From G963678255 sp963678255 (lineage in GTDB: Bacteria > Cloacimonadota > Cloacimonadia > Cloacimonadales > WRIO01), in assembly GCA_963678255.2 (NCBI GenBank), contig CAXXTW010000001.1, positions 124,001 to 188,000 on the forward strand: DNA of 64,000 nt, given 5' to 3'. Positions 18,508 to 28,255 of the stretch are shown piece by piece. Each line of letters starts with the position of its first letter. Position 1 is the first letter of the stretch. The notes below the pieces were generated by a model, which ran no database searches, was not told the DNA's origin, and saw only the letters and a list, made by a program, of their open reading frames with translations. The translations under genes and the position numbers were made by a program.

Positions 18508-19697
18508 AAATATATCTAAAAAAAGGGAAAGAAAAGTCATTTTTATTAAAGCATCCTTGGATTTTTTCTGGAGCAATCGAAGCGAGTAGTTTGTCAAAGG
18601 TTCAAATAGCTGATGGAGAGACAGTTTCAGTTTATTCAAGTTTGAAGCAGTTTATAGGCTATGGTTTATACAATAGCAACAGTCAGATTCGAGTTCGTTT
18701 ATATTCATTTTTAGAGAGCCAAATATTAAATGATGATTTTTTTACAAATAGAATGGAAAGCATTATAAAAAAGAGAAAATCCATTCTTTCACCGATAGTC
18801 TATAATAATGCTTGTCGATTAATATTTAGTGAAGCAGATCAATTTTCAGGGCTTACCGTTGATAAATTTAGTGAATATCTTTCACTTCAAATCACATCCT
18901 TAGCTTTATGGTTTAAGAAGGATATAATAATAGAGACATTAGTAAAGTTAATAAATCCAAAGGGAATCTATCTACGAACAGAAAAAGGCATAGGAGAAGA
19001 AGAAGGTTTGCACATTACAGACGGGTTAATTTGGGGAGAAGCTTCAAAGGAACCTATCATCATTGAAGAAAATGCAATAAAGTTTATAGTAAATATCAGC
19101 ACAGGTCAAAAAACAGGGTTCTATAATGATCAAAGAGAAAACAGATTAATCTCAGGTCAATATGCAAAGGGGAAGCGATGCCTAGATATTTGCACTTACA
19201 CGGGAGGATTTGCATTAAATTTAGCATCCCAAGGAGCTCAATCCGTTATTGCAGTTGATGTCTCACAAAGTGCATTATTGTTAGCTCAGCAGAATGCAGA
19301 ATTGAATCAATTAAAGAATATTGAATTTCACAAAGAAGATGGATTTAAGTATTTAGAACAGCAAATAATTGAAGGTAAAGAATATGATTTAATCGTATTA
19401 GATCCTCCAAAGTTTACTCATTCTAAATCTACAGCATCACAAGCTTTAAAAGGATATATTCAGCTCAATACGATGGCAATGAAGTGCTTAAGTGAAAATG
19501 GGATATTGATCACATGTAGTTGTTCAGGAAGAATAAGCCGAGAAGATTTTCAATTTGCAATACTTCAAGCATCCTTAAGTGCAAAGAAAAATGTACAAAT
19601 CTTAGAGAGAAGAGGCTCAGCGATAGATCATCCATATTCGCCCTATTGTCCTGAAACAGATTATTTGAAGTGTTTTATTTGCTGTGTTAGTTCATGA
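18501..19697 (+). CDS. rlmI: RlmI-type 23S rRNA (cytosine-5) methyltransferase
   Basis: A 398-aa protein, the usual length of COG1092 enzymes. Residues 1-75 are a PUA domain (HPWIFSGAIE and VYSSLKQFIGYGLYNSNSQI). The middle is a ferredoxin-like EEHEE region. The Rossmann methyltransferase starts near residue 225 with CLDICTYTGGFALNLA (AdoMet-binding motif I), then VIAVDVSQSAL and DLIVLDPPKF (motif IV), then ITCSCSGRISREDF. In E. coli RlmI modifies C1962 of 23S rRNA; related enzymes differ in target, so the exact base is inferred. The start overlaps the Omp85-like gene and the stop overlaps the next gene by 4 bases. Confidence 0.88.
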   Translation: MVKIYLKKGKEKSFLLKHPWIFSGAIEASSLSKVQIADGETVSVYSSLKQFIGYGLYNSNSQIRVRLYSFLESQILNDDFFTNRMESIIKKRKSILSPIVYNNACRLIFSEADQFSGLTVDKFSEYLSLQITSLALWFKKDIIIETLVKLINPKGIYLRTEKGIGEEEGLHITDGLIWGEASKEPIIIEENAIKFIVNISTGQKTGFYNDQRENRLISGQYAKGKRCLDICTYTGGFALNLASQGAQSVIAVDVSQSALLLAQQNAELNQLKNIEFHKEDGFKYLEQQIIEGKEYDLIVLDPPKFTHSKSTASQALKGYIQLNTMAMKCLSENGILITCSCSGRISREDFQFAILQASLSAKKNVQILERRGSAIDHPYSPYCPETDYLKCFICCVSS

Positions 19698-20569
19698 GTT
19701 CAAAAACTGCATTATTATTACTTCACATATCTGTCTTTCTTTTTGGATCAGCAGGACTATTTGCAGCAATATTACCGATTTCCTCATTATACTTAGTATT
19801 TAGCAGGGTATCCTTTGGATTAATAGGATTATGGAGTTATCAATCAATACGAGATAAGAAAGTATATTCATTTAAAAGAAATGAGATCATGGCATTTATA
19901 CCTTCTGGATTGGTTTTAGTTTTTCATTGGTACTTTTTTTTTCAGAGCATAAAAGTATTGAGCGTTTCAACAGGGCTGTTTTTATATGCCACCTTTCCTG
20001 TTTTTTCAGCACTCTTAGAATTTATTTTCTTTAAAGAAAAGATCAACAGGCTATTTTTGATAACTTTTGCCATAACAATATCAGGATTAGTCTTAATAAA
20101 TTTTAACAATTTCTCATCAAATCACCACACAATAGGGTTTGTATGGGGAATTTTATCTGGTTTTTCATTTGCAGTATTAAGTCTTTTAAATCGTCAATTA
20201 GTTCAAAGATATTCATCACCGATTATTGCAATGAATCAGTTCTTAATTTCTGTATTAATGATGTTACCTTTAGTAATCATACTACCTTTTCCTGTTTTAA
20301 CATTTAGAAGTATATTTTTATTAATGATATTAGGGTTGATTTTTACAGGGTTATCTCATTCTCTTTTTATAGTTTCATTAAAAAAAATAACAGTTAAAAC
20401 AGCATCAATAATAAGTTGTTTAGAGCCAATTTATGGGAGCATTTTAGCAATAATATTACTTAAAGAACAAGTGACTATTAATAAAACTCTTGGGGGTCTG
20501 TTAATCATCAGTTCGGCTTTTATGATCACAATACATAATAGCAGAAATCAGGTTTTAAAGACAAAATAG
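19694..20569 (+). CDS. EamA/DMT-family transporter
   Basis: A 291-aa inner-membrane protein with ten hydrophobic helices arranged as two EamA repeats. Typical landmarks are FWHWYFFF-like aromatic residues after helix 3 (VFHWYFFFQSIKVLSVSTG) and, in the second half, IISCLEPIYGSILAIILLKE, the conserved end of the second repeat. Family members export metabolites or amino acids; the substrate cannot be told. The ATG at 19694 overlaps the stop of the methyltransferase (ATGA). Its 3' end overlaps the convergent DUF486 gene by 22 bases. Confidence 0.88.
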   Translation: MSSKTALLLLHISVFLFGSAGLFAAILPISSLYLVFSRVSFGLIGLWSYQSIRDKKVYSFKRNEIMAFIPSGLVLVFHWYFFFQSIKVLSVSTGLFLYATFPVFSALLEFIFFKEKINRLFLITFAITISGLVLINFNNFSSNHHTIGFVWGILSGFSFAVLSLLNRQLVQRYSSPIIAMNQFLISVLMMLPLVIILPFPVLTFRSIFLLMILGLIFTGLSHSLFIVSLKKITVKTASIISCLEPIYGSILAIILLKEQVTINKTLGGLLIISSAFMITIHNSRNQVLKTK

Positions 20570-20889
20570 ACAGCGCCCATGATGCAAAGAGAAGCCCAGA
20601 AATAATTCCAAGTGAGAGGTTTATGCATATAAAAAATAGAAAAAGGGACAAACAAAGTGAGCGTAATAACTTCCTGCAATATTTTTAATTGAGGCAAAGT
20701 GAGAGCTTGATACCCAATCCTGTTAGCTGGCACCTGAATCAGATATTCAAAAAGAGCAATTCCCCAAGAAATGAGAGCAGCTACATACCAAGCTTTACTT
20801 TGAAGATTTCTTAAATGTCCATACCAGGCAAAAAGCATAAAGACATTTGAGAGACATAACAAAGTAATGGTTTTTATTATAGTAAGCAT
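20548..20889 (-). CDS. DUF486 (DMT-related) small membrane protein
   Basis: A 113-aa protein with four hydrophobic helices. The frame extends upstream to 21012, but I place the start at 20889: it is preceded by GAGGT six bases away, begins MLTIIKTITLLCLSNVFMLF as DUF486 proteins do, and gives the family's usual length of about 110 residues. The motifs FAWYGHLRN and EYLIQVPANRIGY are characteristic of DUF486. The longer reading would overlap the promoter and start of the divergent gene at 20999. Function is unknown; the fold is that of a half-size drug/metabolite transporter. Confidence 0.88.
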   Translation of the reverse strand: MLTIIKTITLLCLSNVFMLFAWYGHLRNLQSKAWYVAALISWGIALFEYLIQVPANRIGYQALTLPQLKILQEVITLTLFVPFSIFYMHKPLTWNYFWASLCIMGAVYFVFKT

Positions 20890-20998
20890 TGACAACCTCA
20901 CATTAATTTTAGAGTAATTTAAAAAAAAATAAAAAAGTTGTAAACAAATATATAAAAATAGTGTATGCTTTAAATAAAAAAGAACAATAAGAGGTGAT

Positions 20999-21814
20999 AT
21001 GTCTGGGATCATATTTTTTAAAACGAAGAATTTAGAAGAGATTACTAATTTTTACATGAATCGCTTAGATATAAAATTGTGGTTAAAGCAACCATTATGT
21101 AACATCTTACAATCTGATCAGTTTATATTTGGATTTCAACAGAGTGATCATTTGGAGAATGAGGGCACCCTCACCTTTTTTTTTAAGACAAAAGAAGAAG
21201 TAGATTATTACTATGAGAAGTTGAAGAATATCTCATTAGGAAAGCCTAAAGAAAATGAAAAGTATCATATCTATCATTTTTTTGCCAAAGATCCAGAGCA
21301 AAGAATGGTAGAAATACAATGTTTTCTACATGAGCTCCAACCTTATCAATCGGGATTGAGTATATTAAAAGACAGACGTTCTATTCGATCATTTCAGAAG
21401 AGAGAATTGAATAGAGATTTACTAGAAGAAGTGATTGAGCTATGCCAATATGCCCCTTCTTCTCATAATTCACAGAGTGTTTACTATCAAATAATAGAGG
21501 ATTCTCCCACATTAAACTGGTTGTCTACATTAAGAGATCAGAGTTCTTCTCCATTAAACAAAGCACCTTTAGCCATAGCTATTTGTGCCAATCATCTAAA
21601 AACAAGCTTAATGGAACAAGATGCAAGTATTGGAGCAACCTATTTTTTATTAGCTTCTCATTTACATGGATTAGGGACTTGTTGGATCTCTGGAATGAAT
21701 CGTCCTGATGTTAAGGAAAGATTGAACATACCAGAGTATGATTATATAGCATGTATCACACCTGTAGGTTATCCTTTGGAAAACTTAACGTTACCAATGA
21801 GGAGAAGAACATAA
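20999..21814 (+). CDS. VOC (glyoxalase-like) domain fused to a nitroreductase
   Basis: A 271-aa protein in two parts. Residues 1-112 read as one VOC/glyoxalase-type module (KTKNLEEITNFYMNRLDIKL and FFAKDPEQRMVEIQCF). Residues 120-271 form an FMN-dependent nitroreductase with the N-terminal RRSIRSFQKRELNRD, APSSHNSQSVYYQI and HGLGTCWISGMNRP. The nitroreductase is short, about 150 residues against the usual 170-200. The two parts are in one frame without a linker stop. The VOC part may bind a metal or only act as a substrate lid. The start has GAGGTG at 4 bases. The reduced substrate is unknown. Confidence 0.85.
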   Translation: MSGIIFFKTKNLEEITNFYMNRLDIKLWLKQPLCNILQSDQFIFGFQQSDHLENEGTLTFFFKTKEEVDYYYEKLKNISLGKPKENEKYHIYHFFAKDPEQRMVEIQCFLHELQPYQSGLSILKDRRSIRSFQKRELNRDLLEEVIELCQYAPSSHNSQSVYYQIIEDSPTLNWLSTLRDQSSSPLNKAPLAIAICANHLKTSLMEQDASIGATYFLLASHLHGLGTCWISGMNRPDVKERLNIPEYDYIACITPVGYPLENLTLPMRRRT

Positions 21815-21865
21815 AAGTTTTTTAATAGGTTTCTTCCTAAAACATTTCTATTAGAGGTAATTATA

Positions 21866-23518
21866 GTGAAAAAAGAAAAAAGAATTCAAAGCGATAGATT
21901 AAAGAATAGATTGGGATATTTATTATTATTTTTAATAGTTCTAATCTTACCAATAAATTTATATTCTCAAACCGATAGTTTGAATCATAAGCAACAGGAC
22001 AAGAATGACGTTGTCATAGAATCTTTAAAAATTCCTGTAAGAGTCAAAGATCAGATTGTTTTTTATTTATATAGTGGTTATCAACATTTAGACATTCATG
22101 AGAGAGCCATGCTCATAGAATACAGAATTCAGAAGATATTACAACAAGATCAACTAATCCCTGACAGTTTAAGGATAGTCTTTAAAGAAGGTAATTATTT
22201 TATTGATTATAAATCGGAACTTATAGTAGTCATCACAGATGAAGATTCTTTAGCTCTTAAAAAAGGGAAAAAAGAAATTACAGAAGAATATTATACTAGT
22301 TTAAAGAATGCAATGTTTCCCTTGATGAGTAAAATTAATTTAAAAAAGACAACACTATCAATACTAAAAATTGCTTTTTTTATATTAATCATCCTATTCA
22401 TCACTGTAGCATTGATAAAACTACTAAACAAATTGCTTAATAAGCTCAATGTATATTTATATTCATTTCATCGAAAGCATTCAGAAGGTATCTCGATAAA
22501 AGGGTTAAAATTTTTAACAGCCCAACAAATAGAAAAAATCCTAATCATAACAGTCAAGTTAATTAGATTCGTTATGTTTTTAATAATTTACTATAATAGT
22601 ATATATTTCATATTACTTAGTATTCCAAGCACACAGGGTGTTGCGAGACAATTGCAGGCATATATCTCTAAGCCGTTTGTAATAATCGGCAAGTCATTTA
22701 TAAATTACTTACCTAGTTTATTTTTTATCTTAGCAATAGTTTTAATAGCTCGTTTTTGTTTAAAATTTCTTCGTTATTTATTTGATGAAATAGAAAATGG
22801 AAATATAAAATTTAAGAATTTTTATCCAGACTGGTCAGATTCAACTTATCAGATTGCTAAGTTTCTATTATTTTTCTTTGTAGCCATCATCATATTCCCT
22901 TATTTGCCGGGATCAAATTCACCAGCATTTAAAGGGATATCCATATTTGTAGGTGTACTTTTTTCATTAGGTTCATCATCAGCCATATCGAACATCATCG
23001 CGGGGATTATGTTAACGTATATGAGATCATTTAAGATCGGTGATATAATTAAAATTGGAGAAACTACGGGAGAATTAATAGAGACATCCTTATTTGTAAT
23101 TCGCATCAGAACCATGAAAAATGTAGAGATCACCATACCAAACTCAATTGTCTTGAATGGACATATTTATGATTATACTAAATATGCAGAAGAACAGAAT
23201 TTAGTTTTGCATACCAAAGTCACGATTGGTTATGATGTTCCATGGAGATTGATCCATGAGTTATTAATAAGGTCAGCAAAACAAACCGAAGGAATACTAT
23301 CATCAAAAGAGCCATTTGTTTTACAAACAGCTTTAAATGATTCTTATGTAGAATATGAAATCAATGCCTATACAGACAGGGCAGCTATGATGCCAAAGAT
23401 CTATTCTGAATTACATAAGAACATACAGGATCAATTTGTTAATGCAGGGGTAGAGATTATGAGTCCACTTTATCATGCGATACGTGATGGTAATGAAACG
23501 ACTATTCCGAAAAGCTAA
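21866..23518 (+). CDS. MscS-family mechanosensitive ion channel
   Basis: A 550-aa protein: an N-terminal signal or first helix (LGYLLLFLIVLILPINLYS), a periplasmic segment of about 120 residues, then transmembrane helices at about 168-190, 230-255, 280-305 and 330-350, and the pore helix with GVLFSLGSSSAISNIIAGIM, the Gly/Ala-rich TM3 hallmark of MscS. This is followed by the beta domain (GDIIKIGETTGELIETSLFV, NSIVLNGHIYDYT) and the alpha/beta cage. Length and the extra N-terminal domain resemble mid-size MscS homologues such as YnaI/YbdG types. The start is GTG with AGAGGTAA upstream. Role: pressure release in the inner membrane on hypo-osmotic shock. Confidence 0.92.
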   Translation: MKKEKRIQSDRLKNRLGYLLLFLIVLILPINLYSQTDSLNHKQQDKNDVVIESLKIPVRVKDQIVFYLYSGYQHLDIHERAMLIEYRIQKILQQDQLIPDSLRIVFKEGNYFIDYKSELIVVITDEDSLALKKGKKEITEEYYTSLKNAMFPLMSKINLKKTTLSILKIAFFILIILFITVALIKLLNKLLNKLNVYLYSFHRKHSEGISIKGLKFLTAQQIEKILIITVKLIRFVMFLIIYYNSIYFILLSIPSTQGVARQLQAYISKPFVIIGKSFINYLPSLFFILAIVLIARFCLKFLRYLFDEIENGNIKFKNFYPDWSDSTYQIAKFLLFFFVAIIIFPYLPGSNSPAFKGISIFVGVLFSLGSSSAISNIIAGIMLTYMRSFKIGDIIKIGETTGELIETSLFVIRIRTMKNVEITIPNSIVLNGHIYDYTKYAEEQNLVLHTKVTIGYDVPWRLIHELLIRSAKQTEGILSSKEPFVLQTALNDSYVEYEINAYTDRAAMMPKIYSELHKNIQDQFVNAGVEIMSPLYHAIRDGNETTIPKS

Positions 23519-23795
23519 AGTTGTAATTTTTATGAAAGATAATTAATTAATTGTATAGATTATAGGGCACAATAAATCATATAGAATAATTTAGCTACTA
23601 AATCAAGAGATCGATTTAAAAAATGATTAATTTAATTGAAAAAAAATGAATTGATCTATTTATATGATAATATATGATTTATACAAATATAATCTATTTT
23701 TTAAACAGATAACGTTTCTTATAACAATGAAATACATTATTATTGGAATTGATTTTGCTTTAAAAAAGTAATAAATAAATAAAAAAGGGGAGAAT

Positions 23796-26700
23796 ATGAA
23801 GAGAACAGTATCATACGTCATTTTTCTAATAGGACTTTTATCATACATAAATCTAACAGCTATTCAGAATCATGATTTATCTCATTTAGCATTAAAGGCA
23901 AATACCACTTCACCTACAACAACAGAAATTATTTTTGAATGCCCGGATTACAGTTTTGAAGACATTTCTCAAGCAGGTCAGCATTTTTCATCGATTAAAA
24001 TTGAAGGAGCCGAAAAATCGCTTAAAGCCGGTTATCCTGAATTACCTTTTTTTACAACAAGTATTGCCATCCCTTTTAACAGTCACCCTGTTCTTAAGAG
24101 TGAAAATGTATTAATAAATGAAACAATACAGAATGTGCTCATCAATCCTTCACAAGGTTTAGAACCCGATGAGAAGACTTTTTTAATGGATGAAAAAGCC
24201 TATAACAGCTCAGTTAAATACCCTGAAAACAGCATTTACATATCTGAACCTCAGGTGTTTAGAGACTTTTATGTCATTAGTATTAATTATTATCCATTTT
24301 CATATGATTCAAAAGAAAAGAAATTAGTTGTTAATAAAAAAGCAGTTATAACCATTGAACATGACAATAATTCCAGCTCTGAATTTTGTAGTAATGGAAC
24401 AATTTCAAGAGCATTTGACCCGATTTATAGAGCTTCGATAGCCAATTATGATCAAATCCGTACAGATTACCCAATATTTACTGATCCGACCATATTAATG
24501 ATCTATCCAAACTCAACGAATACAGAGTTTGCCAACTCATTGAATCTATTGATCAACTGGAAGAAACAAACAGGATTTAAAGTCAATGCTGTTTCAACAT
24601 CAGTGACAGGATCATCAAACACATCCATTAAAAATTATATCCAAAACCAATATAATAATACATCAACCAGACCAGATTTTATCATGTTAATTGGAGATGC
24701 AGCAGGTGGCGAATTAGTAGTACCGACATATAATCTCCAATATGCTTCAGGTATGCCATCGGGAGATGGTGATGATCCTTATACATTTTTAGCAGGTGAT
24801 GATTATTATGCAGATGTAATGATAGGGCGATTATCGGCGGAAAGTGCCTCTACTTTTACAGTTTTAGTAAGTAAAATTATCAACTACGAACGATATCCTC
24901 TTTCAGCGGGTACCGCATATTTGCAAAAAGCATTATTAGTCGGTGCAACCAGTTCATCTGGTATTTCAACAATTCAAGTCAATCAATATATCAAGAATTG
25001 CATGGAATATTTTGATCCAAGTCATCAATATGATGAATATTATGGATCTCCTACAGCTTCTCAAATGGTAGCATCATTAAGTAATGGAGCCTTTTATTTT
25101 AGTTTTAGAGGTTATATTGGCATGAGTGGCTTTGGAGATACCCAAGTCGCATCATTGACCAATGTTTCGAAATTAGCTGTCTGTGTTTTTTTAACCTGTG
25201 GAACAGGAAACATTGCCAGTTCAAGTATGATAGAAACAATAACCAGAGCAGGCTCATCCTCACAACCAAAGGGAGCTATAGGAGCTTATGGTTTAGCAAC
25301 ATCACACACCCTAACACCTTACAATAATTTTATATCATGTGGGATAGCCAACGCTTTCTTTTTAAATGATATTACTTCAATGGGTGGAGCCTTACTTTAT
25401 TCTCAAAACAAATTATTAGACACATATAATGGAGACATACTTAATCATTCCAAGACCCTCAATCAATGGTGTAATTTAATTGGAGATCCTACCATAAATA
25501 TTCATCGTTCGATTCCAAAAGTATTTACTGTAAATGTATCAACAGAAACAATCTATATTGGAACAAGAAATATACAAGTACAGGTTTTAGATCCAGATAA
25601 TCATCCAGTAGAAGGTGTGGCTGTAACAGGATCCTGTAATAGTAATAGCATAATAAATACTCAATATACAGACAATAATGGATATGTCATTCTTCCGATC
25701 AGTGAAGCAATAACAACATCATTAACACTGACAGCCAGAAAAGCAGATTTTGTTATTAATGTAAAGACCATACCAAGAAGTTCAACAATAGGAAAACTTG
25801 AATTTAATACATATACCTTATCTGATACTCCGAATGGTAATAATAATCAATTGATCAATCCTGGTGAAACTATCAAAATCACGCCTGCTTTGAAAAATAA
25901 TTCAAGTGCAACCATTAGTGGTATAAACATTAAAATGAGAAGTTCAAATCCATTTATTAGTATCACAGATTCTACAGCTTACCTTTTCTCAATAGCATCA
26001 GGAAACATCATCAATCTAAGTAATGAGTTCAGCTTTAATGTAAACAATAATTACCCAGCAAATCAACCATTGGCTTTAAGTTTTGAGATTTCACATGGAA
26101 CAGAAAGATATAACACTTATCTAGATTTAGAGGTTAAGGCGATAGATCTTGATTTAGTCTCTTCAACTGTTCTAAATTTATCTGGATTATTAAATCCAGG
26201 AGAAACAGCTCCTTTAAAAGTAAAGATTAGAAATAATGGAGAAATCTCTACCGGGACACTATCAGCAATATTAAGATCAAAGAGTGATTTTTTAGTTATT
26301 ACCGATTCTTTAAAAACATTCAGTAATATCAATACAGGACAGGAATATGAGAATTCATCACTACCTTTTACTATAAGAGCCTTTTCAGAAGTATTCCCTG
26401 GAGTTACTGTACTAGCAGATCTCATCTTAACAAATGCGCAGGGTTATAGAGAAGTTTTAGAAATAGAAATCCCTATAGGAACCGTTACAGCAACTGATCC
26501 AATGGCTCCTGATGCTTTCGGGTATATTGCTTATGATATTACAGATGTTGAATATGACGATGCACCAGTATATAATTGGATTGATATCACAAGTACAGGC
26601 TCTGTAGTACCTTTAACAGATATCGGTGATGATCAGGATGACGTAGAACTAGTAACTCTACCTTTTAGTTTTAGAATGTATGGCAAAAATTATAATCAGG

Positions 26701-28169
26701 CTAGTATATGTTCAAATGGCTGGTTATCTTTTGGAGTAACTAATGAGAGTACAGGAAGAAATGTTGCTATTCCTGGACCGATGGTACCAAGACCAATCAT
26801 TGCACCATACTGGACAGATTTAGCTAAGAGTGGTACAGGGAGTAATGTCTATACTTATTATGATGCAAATGAACATTATTATATAATAACATGGAATAAT
26901 ATGAAGGTTTGTAAATGGACTTATGGTGGTAGTGCCATAACAACAGCAAATGTTAGTTTTCAGGTCGTTTTATATGATCCGATCTATCACGCAACCGATT
27001 TAGGAGATTCTCCGATATTGATTCAATATAAGGATTTTCATCCAGGTTATAATAATGATGATTTAGAGAGACCAAACAATTATTTTACAACAGGGATTCA
27101 GGACGAAACAGGAAATATAGGTTTGCAGTATGTATTTAATAATCACTATTCAGCTGGAGCAAGTCCTTTAGGAAATAATACAGCTATATTATTTACTCAA
27201 CCAACAACACCAATCGTTATTCCTACACATTATAATAAAGTATGGGCAGGTAATGGGATTCAACATATGAATTTTACAATATCATCTGTATCAGTGAATG
27301 GTTCAAATTTAGAAGTAGATGATGAAATAGCTGTCTTTGATGGAGATTATTGTGTAGGTTTAGTTAAAGTAACTTCTCCTGTTTCCAACAGTTTCTCAAT
27401 ACGTGCTTCATTAGATAGATCAACAACTTCCGCGATCGATGGTTACACTGTTGGTCACAGTGTTAGTTTTAAGATTTGGAAAAATTCTACCCAGACGGAA
27501 TATAATAATTCTGACATTTCAGTACGTTATTCAAGTGGAAGCAGTTCATTTGCCATTGGTGGTGTATCAGTTTTAAGTATGGCCATATCGAATAGCTTAA
27601 CACAGAATGTAACATTAACAAATGGTTGGAATCTCATATCATTTAATACAGCTCCTGAGAATTTAAATCTGATTAATATTTTTAATAGTTTGATTGCTAA
27701 TGAATCATTAATTACTGTAGTAGATCAGCAGGGCAGGCAAATCAGAAAGATTGGACCAGCCTGGAACAATGGTATAGGCAATTTAAATTCAACTCAAGGT
27801 TATAGAGTTCGAGTCAATACAAACACCTCTTTTAGTCTTCATGGAACAAGAATTTCATTACCAATGAGTATAAGTCTGTCATCTGGCTGGAATATTATTA
27901 GTTATCCTTATACTACTGAGCAGAATGCTTTATCATTAATTACAAGCCTGACAAGTTCAAATCAATTAGTTACAGTTGTCGATGAAAGTGGCAGACAAAT
28001 CAGAAAGATAGGGGCTAGCTGGAATAATGGAATAGGGAACTTTAAACCAGGGAAAGCCTATGCAGTGAGAGTAAATCAACCTTGTATTTTGACATTTAGC
28101 AATATAAGTACTACACTAAGAAATCAAGAAAGCAGCACTCAGACGAGAAAGAAAACAACTATTAAATAA
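23796..28169 (+). CDS. Gingipain-like (C25) secreted protein with duplicated C-terminal module
   Basis: A 1457-aa protein with a signal peptide (residues 1-23), a gingipain propeptide-like region (30-215), then a C25 peptidase-like domain (about 225-580: LMIYPNSTNTEF, FIMLIGDAAGG, DDYYADVMIGRL, NLIGDPTINIH). The candidate catalytic Cys is Cys468 in VFLTCGTGN. The place where gingipains have GHG reads RGYIGMSG, with Tyr440, so the usual His is missing. After Ig-like repeats, a domain with SICSNGWLSFG (about 950-1140) and an EIAVFDGDYCVGLV domain, residues 1274-1437 hold two similar 80-residue units (NGWNLISF and SGWNIISY) shared with the protein at 46491. There is no FlgD-like end. Activity is uncertain; the surface location is inferred. 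Confidence 0.85.
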   Translation: MKRTVSYVIFLIGLLSYINLTAIQNHDLSHLALKANTTSPTTTEIIFECPDYSFEDISQAGQHFSSIKIEGAEKSLKAGYPELPFFTTSIAIPFNSHPVLKSENVLINETIQNVLINPSQGLEPDEKTFLMDEKAYNSSVKYPENSIYISEPQVFRDFYVISINYYPFSYDSKEKKLVVNKKAVITIEHDNNSSSEFCSNGTISRAFDPIYRASIANYDQIRTDYPIFTDPTILMIYPNSTNTEFANSLNLLINWKKQTGFKVNAVSTSVTGSSNTSIKNYIQNQYNNTSTRPDFIMLIGDAAGGELVVPTYNLQYASGMPSGDGDDPYTFLAGDDYYADVMIGRLSAESASTFTVLVSKIINYERYPLSAGTAYLQKALLVGATSSSGISTIQVNQYIKNCMEYFDPSHQYDEYYGSPTASQMVASLSNGAFYFSFRGYIGMSGFGDTQVASLTNVSKLAVCVFLTCGTGNIASSSMIETITRAGSSSQPKGAIGAYGLATSHTLTPYNNFISCGIANAFFLNDITSMGGALLYSQNKLLDTYNGDILNHSKTLNQWCNLIGDPTINIHRSIPKVFTVNVSTETIYIGTRNIQVQVLDPDNHPVEGVAVTGSCNSNSIINTQYTDNNGYVILPISEAITTSLTLTARKADFVINVKTIPRSSTIGKLEFNTYTLSDTPNGNNNQLINPGETIKITPALKNNSSATISGINIKMRSSNPFISITDSTAYLFSIASGNIINLSNEFSFNVNNNYPANQPLALSFEISHGTERYNTYLDLEVKAIDLDLVSSTVLNLSGLLNPGETAPLKVKIRNNGEISTGTLSAILRSKSDFLVITDSLKTFSNINTGQEYENSSLPFTIRAFSEVFPGVTVLADLILTNAQGYREVLEIEIPIGTVTATDPMAPDAFGYIAYDITDVEYDDAPVYNWIDITSTGSVVPLTDIGDDQDDVELVTLPFSFRMYGKNYNQASICSNGWLSFGVTNESTGRNVAIPGPMVPRPIIAPYWTDLAKSGTGSNVYTYYDANEHYYIITWNNMKVCKWTYGGSAITTANVSFQVVLYDPIYHATDLGDSPILIQYKDFHPGYNNDDLERPNNYFTTGIQDETGNIGLQYVFNNHYSAGASPLGNNTAILFTQPTTPIVIPTHYNKVWAGNGIQHMNFTISSVSVNGSNLEVDDEIAVFDGDYCVGLVKVTSPVSNSFSIRASLDRSTTSAIDGYTVGHSVSFKIWKNSTQTEYNNSDISVRYSSGSSSFAIGGVSVLSMAISNSLTQNVTLTNGWNLISFNTAPENLNLINIFNSLIANESLITVVDQQGRQIRKIGPAWNNGIGNLNSTQGYRVRVNTNTSFSLHGTRISLPMSISLSSGWNIISYPYTTEQNALSLITSLTSSNQLVTVVDESGRQIRKIGASWNNGIGNFKPGKAYAVRVNQPCILTFSNISTTLRNQESSTQTRKKTTIK

Positions 28170-28190
28170 ATGAATTCAATAGAAAAAGTT

Positions 28191-28222
28191 AAGCTGAGAC
28201 TTATAGAAGTCTCAGCTTTTTT
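28191..28222 (+). terminator. Rho-independent terminator of the gingipain-like gene
   Basis: AAGCTGAGACTT (28191-28202) pairs perfectly with AAGTCTCAGCTT (28207-28218) around ATAG, followed by five more T (seven in a row). Confidence 0.93.
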
Positions 28223-28255
28223 TACAAAATAGCTTCATTATTGAGGTTTGCTATT

